From Nymphaea colorata (taxonomy: Eukaryota; Streptophyta; Magnoliopsida; Nymphaeales; Nymphaeaceae), in NCBI RefSeq assembly GCF_008831285.2, contig NC_045148.1, positions 10,049,001 through 10,113,000 on the forward strand: a DNA stretch of 64,000 nt. Direction: 5' to 3'. Below are positions 33,865 through 46,288 of the stretch, one piece after another. The notes below the pieces were generated by a model. That model had not been told where the DNA came from. It was given only the letters and a program-made list of their open reading frames with translations, and made no database searches. The translations under genes were made by a program, and so were the position numbers. How positions within the stretch are numbered: the first letter of the stretch is position 1; the number at the start of each line of letters is the position of its first letter.

Positions 33865-36363
33865 ATGGAGAGGTCGCTTATCAACCTGCTGAAGACGTGT
33901 GCAGTCTCTCCTTCCTTGGGCAGAAGCGCGATGGCCGTCCATGGCAGTGCCATCAAGAGCGGATTCATAACACGGCCTTCCATGCAAAATCGTATTGTTG
34001 TCGCATACGTAAAATGCAGTTTAATGGTATGCGCGCGCAGCGTGTTTGATGAAATGCCTCAGAGAAATGCTGTTGTAGAATCAGCCATGATTTCTGGGTA
34101 CTCTAGGTGCAAAAAGTTTGATGAAGCGCGGCAACTGTTTGAAGGAAGTAAAGAGCCGAGTGTAGTCTGTTGTAATGCGATGATATCCATGTACGTCCAC
34201 AATGACAGAGAAGTGGAAGGACTTAATTTACTTAGGGACTTGTACAGTATGGGTGTCAAGCCAAACGAATTCACGCTATCCGTTGTGCTTTTGGGGTGCT
34301 CAAACCTTGAAGCTTTGGAAGAAGGCAAACAGATCCACGCTTTTGTCACTAGAGGAGGATTCTCACTTGATTTAGCAGTTAGCAATTCGCTCATCAGTTT
34401 TTATGCAAGATGTGGAAGAATGGAGCACGCAAGCTTTGTTTTTTATCATATGCCAGACAAAGATGTATATTCATGGACAGCAATGGTTACAGGATACGCT
34501 CAAAATGGTAGAACAGGGGATGCAGCTCGGTTGTTTGATGTGATGCCTCAAAGGAATGTGGTGTCATGGAATGCAATGATATGTGGTTACCAGGAGCAAG
34601 AAGATGATGAGATTGCAATGGAAATGTACGTTCGGATGCTGAGAAAGGGCCAGTTGCCAACTTCATCAACATTATCTGTAATACTGAAGTGCTGTGTTTG
34701 CCTGCTACAGTTTGGGAAAGCATTGCAAGTTCATGATCAAGCAATAAAACTTGGGATCAGTTCGAATGTTTTTGTAGGCAGTGCAATTGTTGATATGTAT
34801 GCTAAGTTCGGTTGCATGGTGGATTCCCAAAAGGCTTTTGATGAGATTTTAGAGCAAAATGTAGTCTCTTATTCTGCTTTGGCATCAGGATATGCTCAAA
34901 ATGGAGACATACTGGTCGCAGCTGATCTGTTTAACAAAATGCCGGAGAAGAATTTGGTGGCATGGAACTTTATGATTGCAGGGTATGTCCATAACGGTTT
35001 ACAAATTGAAGCACTTGACATGTTCTCTGATATGATCCAGGCTAATGTTCAACCAAATCAATTCACCTTATCGAGCATCTTGAATGCATGCGCTAGTCCC
35101 CAAGCATCAAGAAATGGAAGAAAAGTACATGGCTATGCAATAAAAGTTGGTTTTGATTTTTATACAACAATTGGAAATTCTCTGATTACTATGTATGCAG
35201 AGCAGGAGGATATTGTGAGTGTCTTGGCTGTATTTAAAAGGATGCAGCAGTATGACGTTGTTTCATGGACAGCCATGGTGTCAGCATATGTGAAGAATAA
35301 CAGAATACATGAAGCTCGGCAAATCTTTGAGACCATGCCAGAAAAAAATCTGATTTCCTGGAACACAATGATTGGTGGATACCTCCAAATTCGAAACTCT
35401 TCAGAAACAGATGAAGAAAAGTACTTGGCTTTGAGTGGTTCTTCAGCGGACGCACTGGAACTCTTTTGCAAGATGAAAGAATTTGAAATCAAACCTGATC
35501 ACTTTACCTATAATTGTGTCCTTGTTGCCTGTGCTAGCATTGGAACCTTGCAGCAGACAAGATCAATACATACTGCCACCATAACTAGAGGTTTTGACAC
35601 AGATATTGGAGTAGCCAATGCACTGATTAATGCTTATGGAAAATGTGGAAACTCGAGAGATGCTGAGCATGTTTTCAATAGCTTAGTCAATCCTGATCCA
35701 GTGTCATGGAACACCATGATAACGGGATATTCACAAAACGGACAAGGCCATAAAGCGCTGCAGATATTCCATAGAATGTGTGAATCAGGTGTACAACCAA
35801 ATCATGTAACTTTTATTAGCGTTCTTTCTGCTTGTAGCCATGCTGGAGAAGTTGAAAAAGGCTGGGAATTGTTTGAGTCAATGAGCAGAGATTATGGGAT
35901 CGAACGTGGTCAAGATCATTATGCATGCATGGTTGATCTTCTCGGCAGAGCCGGTCAACTTTGTGAAGCTGAAAGACTCATAAATGATATGCCAATAAGG
36001 CCGGACACTGTAGTGTGGGGAGCTCTTCTTGGAGCTTGTAAGACATATCGAGATGTTGACATCGCTAGAAGAGTGGCAAAGAACATTTTAAATCATGAAT
36101 CAATTAATGCTTCTGTATATGTAACTATGGCCAACATTTTTGCTGACGCTGGCTTCTGGGATGATGCAGCTGAATTGAGAGTACGAATGAGGGAGAAGCA
36201 GTTACTGAGATCACCAGGATGTAGCTGGATTGAAATTCATAACCGGAAACACTCATTTCTTGCAGGAGACAAGTCACATCCAGAGTGGAATATAGTTCGT
36301 ATGATGCTCTCCACTTTGTATATTCATATCAAGGAAGACAATTATATACTGGATGTGGGTTAG
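33865..36363 (+). CDS. PLS-class pentatricopeptide repeat protein with E/E+ tail
   Basis: A single uninterrupted frame. The first ATG is at 33865, giving 832 aa. An in-frame GTG at 33853 is ignored because plant initiation normally uses ATG. Typical PPR units run through most of the protein, for example NAMISMYVHNDREVEGLNLL, VVSWNAMICGYQEQEDDEIA, DVVSWTAMVSAYVKNNRIHE and NTMIGGYLQ, alternating P, L and S variants. The C-terminus has the E motif (LLGRAGQLCEAERLINDMPI, then WGALLGACKTYRDVDIARRV) and the E+-like SPGCSWIEIHNRKHSF. It ends at ILDVG without a DYW domain. Proteins of this class bind organellar RNA and usually act in C-to-U editing, recruiting a DYW partner in trans. Target organelle and site cannot be read from the sequence. 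It is tail-to-tail with the next gene, 146 bp between stop codons. Confidence 0.95.
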   Translation: MERSLINLLKTCAVSPSLGRSAMAVHGSAIKSGFITRPSMQNRIVVAYVKCSLMVCARSVFDEMPQRNAVVESAMISGYSRCKKFDEARQLFEGSKEPSVVCCNAMISMYVHNDREVEGLNLLRDLYSMGVKPNEFTLSVVLLGCSNLEALEEGKQIHAFVTRGGFSLDLAVSNSLISFYARCGRMEHASFVFYHMPDKDVYSWTAMVTGYAQNGRTGDAARLFDVMPQRNVVSWNAMICGYQEQEDDEIAMEMYVRMLRKGQLPTSSTLSVILKCCVCLLQFGKALQVHDQAIKLGISSNVFVGSAIVDMYAKFGCMVDSQKAFDEILEQNVVSYSALASGYAQNGDILVAADLFNKMPEKNLVAWNFMIAGYVHNGLQIEALDMFSDMIQANVQPNQFTLSSILNACASPQASRNGRKVHGYAIKVGFDFYTTIGNSLITMYAEQEDIVSVLAVFKRMQQYDVVSWTAMVSAYVKNNRIHEARQIFETMPEKNLISWNTMIGGYLQIRNSSETDEEKYLALSGSSADALELFCKMKEFEIKPDHFTYNCVLVACASIGTLQQTRSIHTATITRGFDTDIGVANALINAYGKCGNSRDAEHVFNSLVNPDPVSWNTMITGYSQNGQGHKALQIFHRMCESGVQPNHVTFISVLSACSHAGEVEKGWELFESMSRDYGIERGQDHYACMVDLLGRAGQLCEAERLINDMPIRPDTVVWGALLGACKTYRDVDIARRVAKNILNHESINASVYVTMANIFADAGFWDDAAELRVRMREKQLLRSPGCSWIEIHNRKHSFLAGDKSHPEWNIVRMMLSTLYIHIKEDNYILDVG

Positions 36364-36509
36364 GAGTTTGTGGTCTTCATTTAGTAAGGTAATTTCTTTT
36401 GAGTACTTACAGATGCTGCGAAAGGCATTCGTTATTTGGTACTCATAGATGCTGCTAAAAGCTTTGCCATGCCTTGGCTAAAGGCCAATCATATATTTGT
36501 GTCTATACA

Positions 36510-37674
36510 TCAAGGAAGCAGTTGTACATAACCAGTTGAAATCGCTACAGCTAATATTACAATGGGTGGCACGACTATAGACAGGCCGATGGTGGCAAAA
36601 AAGACACTGTCATTTCTCTGAGATACTTTGTCTAAGTAAGCCTGCCGCTTGATGTTTCTTTTCTGTGAAATGGTCAAGGAATTCACACTTGCTTTCAGCT
36701 TTTTACCCAACGGAAGACTGAAATCACCTTCTCTACCTTCAACTATTTGCAGAAGCTGCTCACGTATCGTTGCCTTCTCCAACTCCTCGTCACTAACATA
36801 ACCTGACCATGGAATGAAAAGTTGTTGAGTTAGCATAGAAATAAATATGAGTTATGGTTGAACTCGCATATGTTTCAAATGAGCTGCATAAGGATGATAC
36901 CCGTGTCTGCGGAGCTGCTTGACGTCAACTGTTCTAAGAGATCCAACTGAGAACGTGTCGAAGATCCTTTTCAAACAAAGGGAACGAAACAGCAGATATT
37001 TCATGGTCAGTGGCTGTATGATGCAAGAAGAGAAGAGATCGTTCTTCTTCAGGAAAAGTATTCAGCAATGGATGCTTGAATGATTCTTAAGTGGGAGAAG
37101 TTACACAACGTGATCAGAAGTTCCAATTTGAAATCGGAAGCGTCAAGAGAGAAATTTCTAGTTTCTCAGAAAACAGAAAATCCTCCATTTCAACAACAAA
37201 AGCCAGAAACTACCGAAGAGTTCCAAAGAAAAATACAATTGAATGAATTAGTCGTGTGCTCGTCGAATTACCCACTGAAAAAAAAAATCCTGTCAACCAG
37301 ATGCATGATATGTTCCTCAATGGAACCAAAAGAGAGTCCACCAATCCCATCACAGAAAACGGAGACTGCAAAACAGATTCTTTGAATAGAGCAGACCACT
37401 GGCAGCAACATGATGCAGACACCAACAAATCTGCTTTGCTTTGATGAGAAAACAGAGACAGTGGTAGCTTACCTTCTGTGGCATACTCTTCTGAGACACC
37501 ATTAGATTGAGCTTTACATGGCAGAGATCGTCTCTCCTGGATTGTGGGTCTGAATGGAACTCCAAGCTTATGACTCAGGTGCAGGTGACCCAGGATCGAT
37601 TCCCCAGAGGGACAGCCCAACACCAGGAACCTCGAGTGGGAGGTCTGAGGAGGCACTGAAACTGCAAAAGTCAT
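36510..37674 (-). CDS. Predicted plastid membrane protein of unknown function
   Basis: Two exons on the minus strand: 37674-37473 and 36802-36510. The junction is GAA G|GT TAT, giving 164 aa. The N-terminal 60 or so residues are rich in Ser, Arg, Pro and His, consistent with a plastid transit peptide. The mature part reads YVSDEELEKATIREQLLQIV, then LPLGKKLKASVNSLTISQKR, RQAYLDKVSQRND, and a C-terminal hydrophobic span FATIGLSIVVPPIVILAVAI ending GYVQLLP. The pattern looks conserved and recalls small chloroplast membrane proteins, but I cannot name the family. The start is uncertain: this ATG is the only one in the exon's open frame, and the exon's 5' half (about 37565-37620) looks partly repeat-derived. 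Another 5' exon is possible. Confidence 0.72.
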
Positions 37675-38283
37675 GGCCCTGGGCTTCAACTACCTTGGGA
37701 GCTACGTTGTTCCATTGGCAAGGGCAGCAAAGAATTTCAGAAGGCAAAGCATATTTCTTCATAATTATGGGGAAGAAATGCTCGACCACATGTTCCCAAG
37801 CGCCTTGCATCACTAGTTTTTTTTTTTTTCGATACGTTAAATGGACCCCGCAAGTTTCTACACCATAAGTTTCTGCCAAAGTCTGGAATTATTTTTCCTT
37901 TTTTTGCCAAAAAAAAAAGAAAAATCATTCTTGAGTTGCATTAGTGTTTCAACTTTCAAATTTGTCTTCAATGTTAAGTTAATTGGGACTCTGTAATTAA
38001 AATAAAGGATTAAATATATTTTAAAATGACATAAACTAGCCTGTTTAAGTACATGACGGTGATAAGCTGCTAACCAGATTTTAAAGTAAAATATTAATGA
38101 TTTTTTCTTAAAAGCGTAAGTTCCTTGATGAATTTTTTAGTCGCGAATAAGTTGGAATACATTTTAGAATCTTCTCTTCTTTTTAACCATACGAAAATGT
38201 AATATCGTTCATTCCGGAAAAAAAGGAAGAAATACAGGTGAAATTGTAAAAATGTGCCAAAAGAAAAAAAAAATAGACTTCTC

Positions 38284-38329
38284 TAGCTATTGTGAATAAG
38301 AACAAATAGCTATTGTGAATAAGAACAAA
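38284..38329. repeat. Perfect 23-bp tandem duplication
   Basis: Two identical units beginning TAGCTATTGTGAATAAGAAC, at 38284 and 38307. Confidence 0.95.
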
Positions 38330-38594
38330 TAAGTCGATGTGAGATTTTTTTTTTCCCTTTTTCTTTTCCTGACGGAACAACAAGATAGATGTTTGAAAAT
38401 ATTTGTCTGACCACAGTGGCAATATCACCAAAATGGTGGAAGCGGTATATTGGAAAGATATATATGTGTGTGTGTAGAAAAGACAACTCACAAGGTGACT
38501 GAAATTACATATGAAAGTCTTTCCCTCTCTCTCCCTGCGCACAAGGGGCATTTGCCATAGCACTTGCTTGACCAGGGCTTTTAGCGATGAAATG

Positions 38595-38600
<6 letters not shown>

Positions 38601-38670
<70 letters not shown>
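38601..38670. repeat. (TA)35 microsatellite
   Basis: An uninterrupted TA run of 70 bp, the longest in the window. The poly-Ile/Tyr open frames across it are artefacts. Confidence 0.97.
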
Positions 38671-38672
<2 letters not shown>

Positions 38673-40116
38673 CTTCCCTCTCTACGCTTCATTGAAAATG
38701 TGTGGGGATACATGTGGGATAACACTGCCTGATGCATCTGGTGGCTACATACACATATATAATTCACTACGAATATGCTTACGTGATTCATTTTGTAACA
38801 TTGAATACTTAAGTTATTTAACTTGACTTAAATTATAAGTTTTGTGAAGGTCTAGAACTCAACGGCCAAAAATTCTTGTAAAAATTTTAGCTTTAAAAAG
38901 TCATATTTTCCAAAGAGGTGCGATTCAACGAATATGTTCTATCAATGGGCAGCGGAGTGTGTTGATGTGGGACGACTAGGAGAGACCTGAAGAATGATAA
39001 TAAAGGAAGCAACGATTCACCGAATGATTGAGAGGCATGCGAAGGAGTATTACAGAGGAATCATGTTGGACTTGAAGATGTACAAGATTGAGGCGACGAT
39101 TGAGATCTCTGTGAAGTAATCCGGGAGGAGAATCATAGGAATGTGAGGAACGGTGGCCATGATTCTGATCACTTCAAGCCATGTTAATGTTACATATATA
39201 TGGCAGTCTGCTCCACTGAGAACAAGATTTCTGTAATCCTGTAAATACAATGTTCTAGTTAGAAAGAGGCACAGTGCAAAGATCTAAGGTAGATTTTCAA
39301 GAATTTGGTCTTTGAAATTGGAGTTCAATGTGCTGTTCATGGTTTGGGAAGTTAAATTAGGAATGCAGCTGAGTTTGTTGCATAAAGAAGCTTGAAAAAA
39401 AATCTGAACATTGATGTGGTCTCCATCCTTTGAATAAAATTTTCGTACAATCTGAACATTGATGTTGTCTCAATTTTGTTCATGCAAACAAAAACCATGT
39501 TTTAAAAATGAAAACTTGGTTTTTGCCTTGTCATCCAAATAGTCAAACCAAATTTTGGAAACTCATTAAAAAATTAGATTTTCACAAAACCAAGTTTTAT
39601 CGAAACCAAGTTGGTGTCACCGTGTCATTCAAACGGCCCTTAAGAGTTTCCAATTAACTGATGAACCGTAAATTGTTCATTTTGTCTTTTCATTTTGGTG
39701 CTGATACATTGTTTCGTCAGGCACATGGTGTTGATGCCTTTTGAGTTCAAACTGTGATTGTTTTAAGCCGATAAGTGTTCGGTAGGCATTCACAATATTG
39801 AATGCATGAGTATCGAGTTTCAAATTGGGATCCACTCGTCTGGTTGGCAGCTCCGCCTAGGAATGCCAAAAAGGAATCTAAAAATGTCACGGGTGTTTAA
39901 ATCAGATGAGCTCATCATCATCGTTGCTTCGATCATCGTGCGTGAGCCCCAGTGGCTTCCGCAGCCAGTAAATATCCGCGCACGTCGGGTTTTAACTGCC
40001 CTTGGTGAAAAGTACAGGCGCATCTTCTTCCTCCCGCGAGACACATCTTCTTCCTCTCCCGGGTCCTTCCTCTTCTTGTGGAGCTCCCTCATCTCTTTCT
40101 CTGCACTGATCACTTC

Positions 40117-43100
40117 ATGGCGTCTGAAGATCCACATCACAATCATAACCATGCCCATGTCCATCATCATCACGACCATCATCATCACGACCACCATCAT
40201 CAGTAGGCCTCTCTCTTTCTCTCTCTCGCTCTCCCTTTTCTTGTCCTTCACTATCTCATGAGTACTACTGTTATCTGGATAGTGAGGAAGGACATGTTGA
40301 CTCATCATCTTGGGTTGGCCCTGATGGAAGGATATACCATTCCCATGATGGCTTAGCGCCACACTCCCATGAGCCCATCTACTCCCCTGGGTACTTCTCA
40401 AGAAGGGCACGGCCCCTTGAGAATAGGAACTTCAGCGAACGTGCTTTCACTGTCGGCATCGGCGGTCCTGTTGGTACAGGGTATGCATACACTCCGGACA
40501 TCTTCATTTCTCTTCTGCACAGTTCATGCTTTTCTCGTTGTATGCTGGCTCTGTTTCTGTGCCTGTCATGGAACTTTTAATGGTGATTGTGGTATTCTTT
40601 TGTTTTGGTTTTCCTGCACAGGTATGTCTGTTTCTGGTCTTGTGGGTGTTCTGGATATTGAACAATGCCTGCATTTTTTGAGAGTCTACCAACTTTAAAT
40701 CTATATTCTGGTTGTGGGAGAAAACTAGTTTCTTATCTAGCAATCACTTCATAAGGCACTTAGTGGTTGCCGTATTTGGTTGTTAGATAGTTGGCCCGCA
40801 TGACCCAGGAGAAGTTATTCAGTTTGTATATCTTTGACAACTGTTTAAAGTATCTTTCTAGGCACTAAATTTATGTTTAACTTTTAAAGAACGGTGGCTC
40901 TTCAAATTCGAAGGAACTGGATGTTGCAGATAATAGAAATTATATGACCAGGATGTTAGTTTCTTTTTTTTTTCCTGCAGCGATAAGGAACATTTTTCCT
41001 TTTGCATTGAAGTCAGGCTGGTATATGAAAAATCCTATGCTGCAAGTGAAGTCCAAAGATTTTACTGTCTACATTATTTCTTCTGCTCTAACTTTCAGTC
41101 ATGTTTGTATTTCTGCAGAAGGATTACAGTGGGTTTAAGCCTCCTACCTGTTATTGTTGAAAAATAAGATGATGTATATAATAAAATCAGTGCGAACGTT
41201 CCACCTAGGGTGTCTAGATACAGAAACATTGGGTGTTGGACTAGACCCTAACCTTTAGTATCTCCCTCCCCCTATATGGCCAACATCGATACACTACATT
41301 CTTAGTCGGATGCAGCAGGGACTTGAACACCTTTTAGTCAGTTTTATGGGTCATAATTTGTCTGCAATCTGTTATATACTTATATGATAATCATATGTTG
41401 CGAACATTTGTCCTTTTGCTGAGGTTTTAGGGTACTGTCTGTTCATTTTTCTTTTGATTGGTTCTGAAGATGTCAAATTGCTATGCTTCAGAGGTTCCAC
41501 TATTTAACTACTCATTTCAGTGCATTTACCTTTTGCCTTCCAGGAAAACAGCTCTAATGTTGGCACTTTGCCAATTTTTGCGTGATAAGTACAGCCTAGC
41601 TGCGGTATGCATCGTCCCATAAATTACTTTTTATCATCTCATTATGGTTATGCTGATATCGCTTAGTAAGTGTTTGGCAATAAGTTAACCAGTCCTGGAT
41701 GCTCATACGAGGCACATCTAAAAAGTAAAAACGAGGCTTTGTTTGTCTAGGAAGCTCTGTTTTTTTCGGAATGCTCAGTCACCCGAAAAAAATGGAATTT
41801 CTCTCTCTCTCAGCAAAGATTTCTGGATCTGAAGTAAGTTTTCAATCCTGAAAAACAGGCTAAAGAATAACATATGTCACCATGTAGTTTACACAAAAGT
41901 AGCTAGGATTTGAGGACCTTTAATCCCACACTTTGCCAGATTGGCCGGACCATAAAGTTAACAGTGTCAGACCAGGCCAAAACTGGTCGATCTAGTCTAA
42001 CATGGGTTTTTTACATGAAGCTTGTCTGTCCTTGGAGCCCAAGCTACATTGTGGCGTCAATGCAGTTTCTCTGAGTTCTGTTTGTAGTTTTATGAATATG
42101 CATCTGTTTAACATAGCATGATCTGACTGCCTTCTTTCTAAAGCTAAGTTAGGATTTTCTTATGTCAATCATGTGCACTTCTAGGTCACAAATGACATAT
42201 TCACAAAAGAGGATGGAGAATTCTTGGTGAAGCATGGGGCACTTCCTGAGGAAAGGATTCGAGCTGTGGAAACTGGCGGCTGTCCACATGCAGCAATTAG
42301 AGAGGATATTAGTATAAACCTAGGTCCTCTCGAGGAGCTGTCCAACTTGTTTAAGGCTGACATTCTTCTTTGTGAATCTGGAGGAGGTATATTATGTTAA
42401 TTATGTATTCCTATTTTAAACTTTTATTTTCTAAGAAACATGATTTTTTGTACTTTCTGAGTTTTTTTCTTTTGTCATAATTCTTATACTCTTGGTGCTA
42501 CCTCATGTATTATGCTGCAATCTCGTGAAGTTCATACTGTTAATGGCTCTGATACACATTTATTGTGAGCAGTTGAGCATTGTAAATTTGTAGCTTCTTT
42601 CTACTTCATGTTGGCCATCAATTATTAAAGAGAAGGGCAACTATGGTTCTGAAACCAGCTTGGTTGGCGGAGAATACCTAAGATGGACAAAGCAGCCTGA
42701 TATCCAGCTACCAGATGCCTCACTTCTTTGTTAGGTTACACTTTAGGAACTTGGTCCTGCATGGTCTTCATCTCCTTTAGGGGTTCATGTTTTAGGTTCA
42801 AATAATTTCCATTTTATTCTTGTTTGTTGAAGGAAAACTGTGAAAGGACCTTGTCTAACATGCAGTCCATGCTTGATTGACCATGCCTCTAGGCTTGAAA
42901 CACTCCACAGTGAACTATAGTAAGAATATCTGGTGCACTATGCTTGAAATTGTCCTTCTATGGTTCTACTTAAGGTCCTTTGAGATGTCACATGCATTAT
43001 ATTATCATCAAATGTGGTTTCACCAATGAAACAGAAAGGGGCCATCCTTGATGTCAAAAATACAATGCCCTCGTTTATCATTTCTAATGCAAGTGAAGAT

Positions 43101-44012
43101 TTTGACAGATAATTTAGCTGCCAACTTTAGCCGTGAGCTAGCTGACTATATCATCTACATTATTGACGTTTCTGGAGGTGATAAGATTCCTAGAAAAGGT
43201 GGTCCAGGAATCACGCAGGCAGATCTTCTAGTGAGTTTCTCTCTCTCTCTCTCCCCACGTGCATTCTAACATCTAGATGCTCTGTCTATGATTTGGCTAT
43301 ACAGTCGCATTTTACAAACAGAATGGTAGCATACACATGAAGTGCCACAATCATCTCTCCTTTTATTCATGAGATGGAAATTCCCACTTCTCAGGTTATA
43401 AACAAAACAGACCTTGCTCCAGCAGTTGGAGCTGACCTAGCAGTTATGGAGCGTGATGCACTTCGAATGCGTGATGGAGGGCCTTTTGTTTTCTCTCAGG
43501 TTGTATAATATGGACTAGCATTCTCTGTTGTTTTTGTCTCTTCTTTCATTATATTAGACGATTAGCATTTCTGGCTGAACCATCCATCCTAGACGTGTGG
43601 TCCCCAGGTTGCTGACAACTATGTACATCTAAGTCTGTGTAGAGTCTTCATGGTGCACCACACTCAGCACTGCCTGATTTTATGACCACAGCTACTGTGA
43701 ACAGCGTGGTTTTAAGTTTTTAACTCATTCTGACATGGATGGACTGTTTTGATACAATAGTAATGTCTATATTTTTTTAACTTTATTAACTGAGGCTCGG
43801 CTTTAACATTCTGTCCTTTCACATTATCCTTTTCAATCAAATTTCATCTGTTCTATTCATCTGGCAATGCAATTCACTTCTTTATTTCAGTTATACTGAA
43901 GTTGGCTCCATATGGCTTGTAATTGCAGGTGAAGCATGGAGTTGGTGTGGCCGAAATTGTGGATCATGTGCTGCAAGCTTGGCAAACGGCTACTGGCCAG
44001 AAATGCCGGTGA
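40117..44012 (+). CDS. UREG: Urease accessory protein G (nickel-delivery GTPase)
   Basis: Seven exons: 40117-40202, 40283-40480, 41544-41604, 42185-42386, 43109-43230, 43395-43499, 43929-44012; 285 aa, against about 275 in Arabidopsis. The N-terminus is extremely His-rich (17 His in residues 7-29). Then come [20 protein letters not shown] and [13 protein letters not shown], typical of plant UREG. The P-loop GGPVGTGKT is at 89-97 and is split by intron 2. The metal-binding CPH motif ([13 protein letters not shown], Cys148 and His150), [30 protein letters not shown] and the base-recognition motif INKTDLA are all present. Known role: GTP-dependent transfer of nickel to apo-urease with UREF and UREH/UreD in the cytosol. 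The His-rich tail probably binds Ni or Zn. Intron 1 is only 80 bp; without it a TAG stops the frame directly after the His run. Confidence 0.97.
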
Positions 44013-45260
44013 CTCTTGCATTCCTGCTTCAGATATGGAGAACCTGGCAACATGCAAGGGAGAAAAATGTGGAGTTTTAAGTGTCGCTAGATAGTACCTC
44101 TTTTCCTTTTTCCTCCGCATACTTTTGTCCTGTGATACCAGTTCATGTTTAGGTTCACTTGTGAAGAAGTCGAGGACACTAACGCTCGGTACATGATGGC
44201 TCTGACTTATCATGTTTCTACTTCCCTTGTTTGATGAATCTTCGCAACACAGCCTGCATCCATGAACATGACACAAATATGGGCTATTTTCAGAAAATTT
44301 GATGATTTTATAGAGATTTTCAAAAGCCAAACAAATCATGAGAACATAATGGTTGCTATCAACTCCTTTTATGGTACACTGTTTAGCCCGATATTAACAT
44401 AACGCTTGCAATATTATCTTTACAAGGACACGTGCTTGATATTCCTATGATATTTCTTATATGCTTTTATATGTTTCTGCACTTAAATACACTGATGTTT
44501 TCCTCAAATCTGCTAGAAACAGCACCATTTGATGATTCAGAAAAAGCTTTTGCCCTTGTTTAGAAAATATCAGCACCAAATTCCGGCTACATACTCGTCT
44601 TACTGTTGCAACCCTTGTTTTACACACTCGACTGGCATCTGGAAATAGCTGCCAGCGCCACTTCTACGAGATCAGAACAGTTGTGTTTGGGAAGAATTGA
44701 AGATGTTATACTGATAAATGGCTAATTGTCAGTAACGCCATAAAATTATTAGCCACTCATAAACATCCCCATCTTCAGACTCTGCCGAGTAGTCAGATGG
44801 GATGGCAAAATTGCCACTTATGGGTCAGCTCAATCAAGATTTTTGTTGAGACAGTATCTTCCACTTACTTTTGTTCTGTCATGTTTTCCCTTTTATGACT
44901 ACGGAGATTGAGAATCTAATCCAGCTAGAGAATACGCCCTTTCCACCTGATAAAGCAACTTTCTTAAAGGTTAAAAGATCTAGATTCCTTATTCATCAAG
45001 CAAGCTCACGAAAGCACTACTTTCTGTTTCTGAGAATAGTCACCTCCAATAAGTTAAGCTTCCTCTAAGATTTCCAAATGCATTGAAGGAGGTGGGTAGC
45101 CTTAGACTTTCAGGTTAATAATGGAGGCCAACAGTTCAACCCTTGAGATCCCATTTTCTTATCAACCACTAAAGTTTTGGGGTTCAATTTAGTTTAGTTA
45201 TCTTTTAGCCGTTCAGTTTTAGATGGAATCATGGAAGGCATATTGGGTTATTCATTTAAG

Positions 45261-45690
45261 TAGGGATCAATATATCCGATTTGAATCGGATATTCGATTG
45301 ATCTGATCCGAAAAAATCGGATATGAAAAAAAATTTAATATCCGATTAAGAAATCGGATCGGATTTAGATTTAATAAATGGCATTCGATCTGATTCAAAT
45401 TCGGATATATAAATATCCGATCGGATTCGGATACAGATTCAGATCGAATTTATTTTCAGACAAATATCATGTATCAAATGCTATTAAAATTTGAAAATTG
45501 GCAAAATCTGGTTCAAAATTTGGATTTAGATTCAGATATAATTATAAAAATCGAATTCGGATCGAATTTGGATTGTAAAATTGGTTTTTGGATTCAGATA
45601 TAACTTTCTTATTCAAATTTGAATCCGAATATATGAATGTTCGAAAAAACAGATATGATTATGGATATATTCGATCCGTTGACATCTCTA
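45261..45690. mobile_element. TAGGGAT-type small DNA transposon (copy 2)
   Basis: Starts TAGGGATCAATATATCCGAT and ends CGATCCGTTGACATCTCTA, whose reverse complement begins TAGAGATGTCAACGGATCG. The interior is made of ATCCGAT/ATCGGAT motifs. The tips resemble the 6377-6705 element. No clear target duplication, so the bounds are approximate. Confidence 0.55.
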
Positions 45691-45743
45691 GTATCCATAC
45701 TGTCAGATTGGCAAGTTGCACGTGGACCTAATCTGGGTTTTTT

Positions 45744-45817
45744 TTTTTGGGTTTTGAAACGTGTCGTGTTTGATTAGTTTTTTTGGGGTTTTGAAACGTG
45801 TCGTGTTTGATTAGTCT
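45744..45817. repeat. 37-bp tandem duplication
   Basis: Two copies of a unit containing GTTTTGAAACGTGTCGTGTT, starting at 45751 and 45788. Confidence 0.9.
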
Positions 45818-46288
45818 CTGATGATAATATGCATGCATAAGAGTATGTAATGACTAAAATACTATTGATAAAGTATAAAAAAAGAAATTTTTAAAGAGAC
45901 AAAAAGGAAATTATAAAAATATCAAAAGTCTAAAGTGAATGTATACTTTTATAAGAATATTTTACAATGCCCCAATCTCCCTTCTTTCTTTCTGAGTCCC
46001 TATTTGTTACGTCCAAGCAATCAAATGTTAATAATGACATTCTTCAAATATATACGTTCTGAAAATCTTGTACTCCAAAAATATAATATTCTTCTTATTA
46101 AATGCTCTTTGAAAGCATATTCACAAACCTGAATTTTGCCATCGGCACATCGTTGAGTTTACTTATCCCTCCCCTGCGATTTTTTTCTTTCGAGTTTGAA
46201 GATAATAAAGATATCAAATGTTGAATATAAGCCATGATGTTTGTTTTAACATTCTTACAACAATATGAACCGTTTTATGAAACTCGCC

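Larger units (their letters stand above)
37675..40116. other. Intergenic region
   Basis: No gene recognised. It holds the upstream region of the membrane-protein gene, a 23-bp tandem duplication (38284-38329), a long (TA)n run (38601-38670) and, just before 40117, the pyrimidine-rich leader of UREG. A 66-codon open frame at 39050-39250 (-), with hydrophobic stretches, matches nothing I know. Confidence 0.5.

Noticed and set aside
38183-38791. Open frames with long Tyr-Ile runs on both strands
   Set aside because: They are translations of the (TA)35 microsatellite; the same applies at 21943-22323.
39820-40410. 196-codon minus-strand open frame with Met/Val runs
   Set aside because: It is antisense to the UREG His-codon repeat and exon 2, and has no family match.
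43887-44339. 150-codon minus-strand open frame
   Set aside because: It is antisense to the last UREG exon and 3' UTR, with no recognisable domain.
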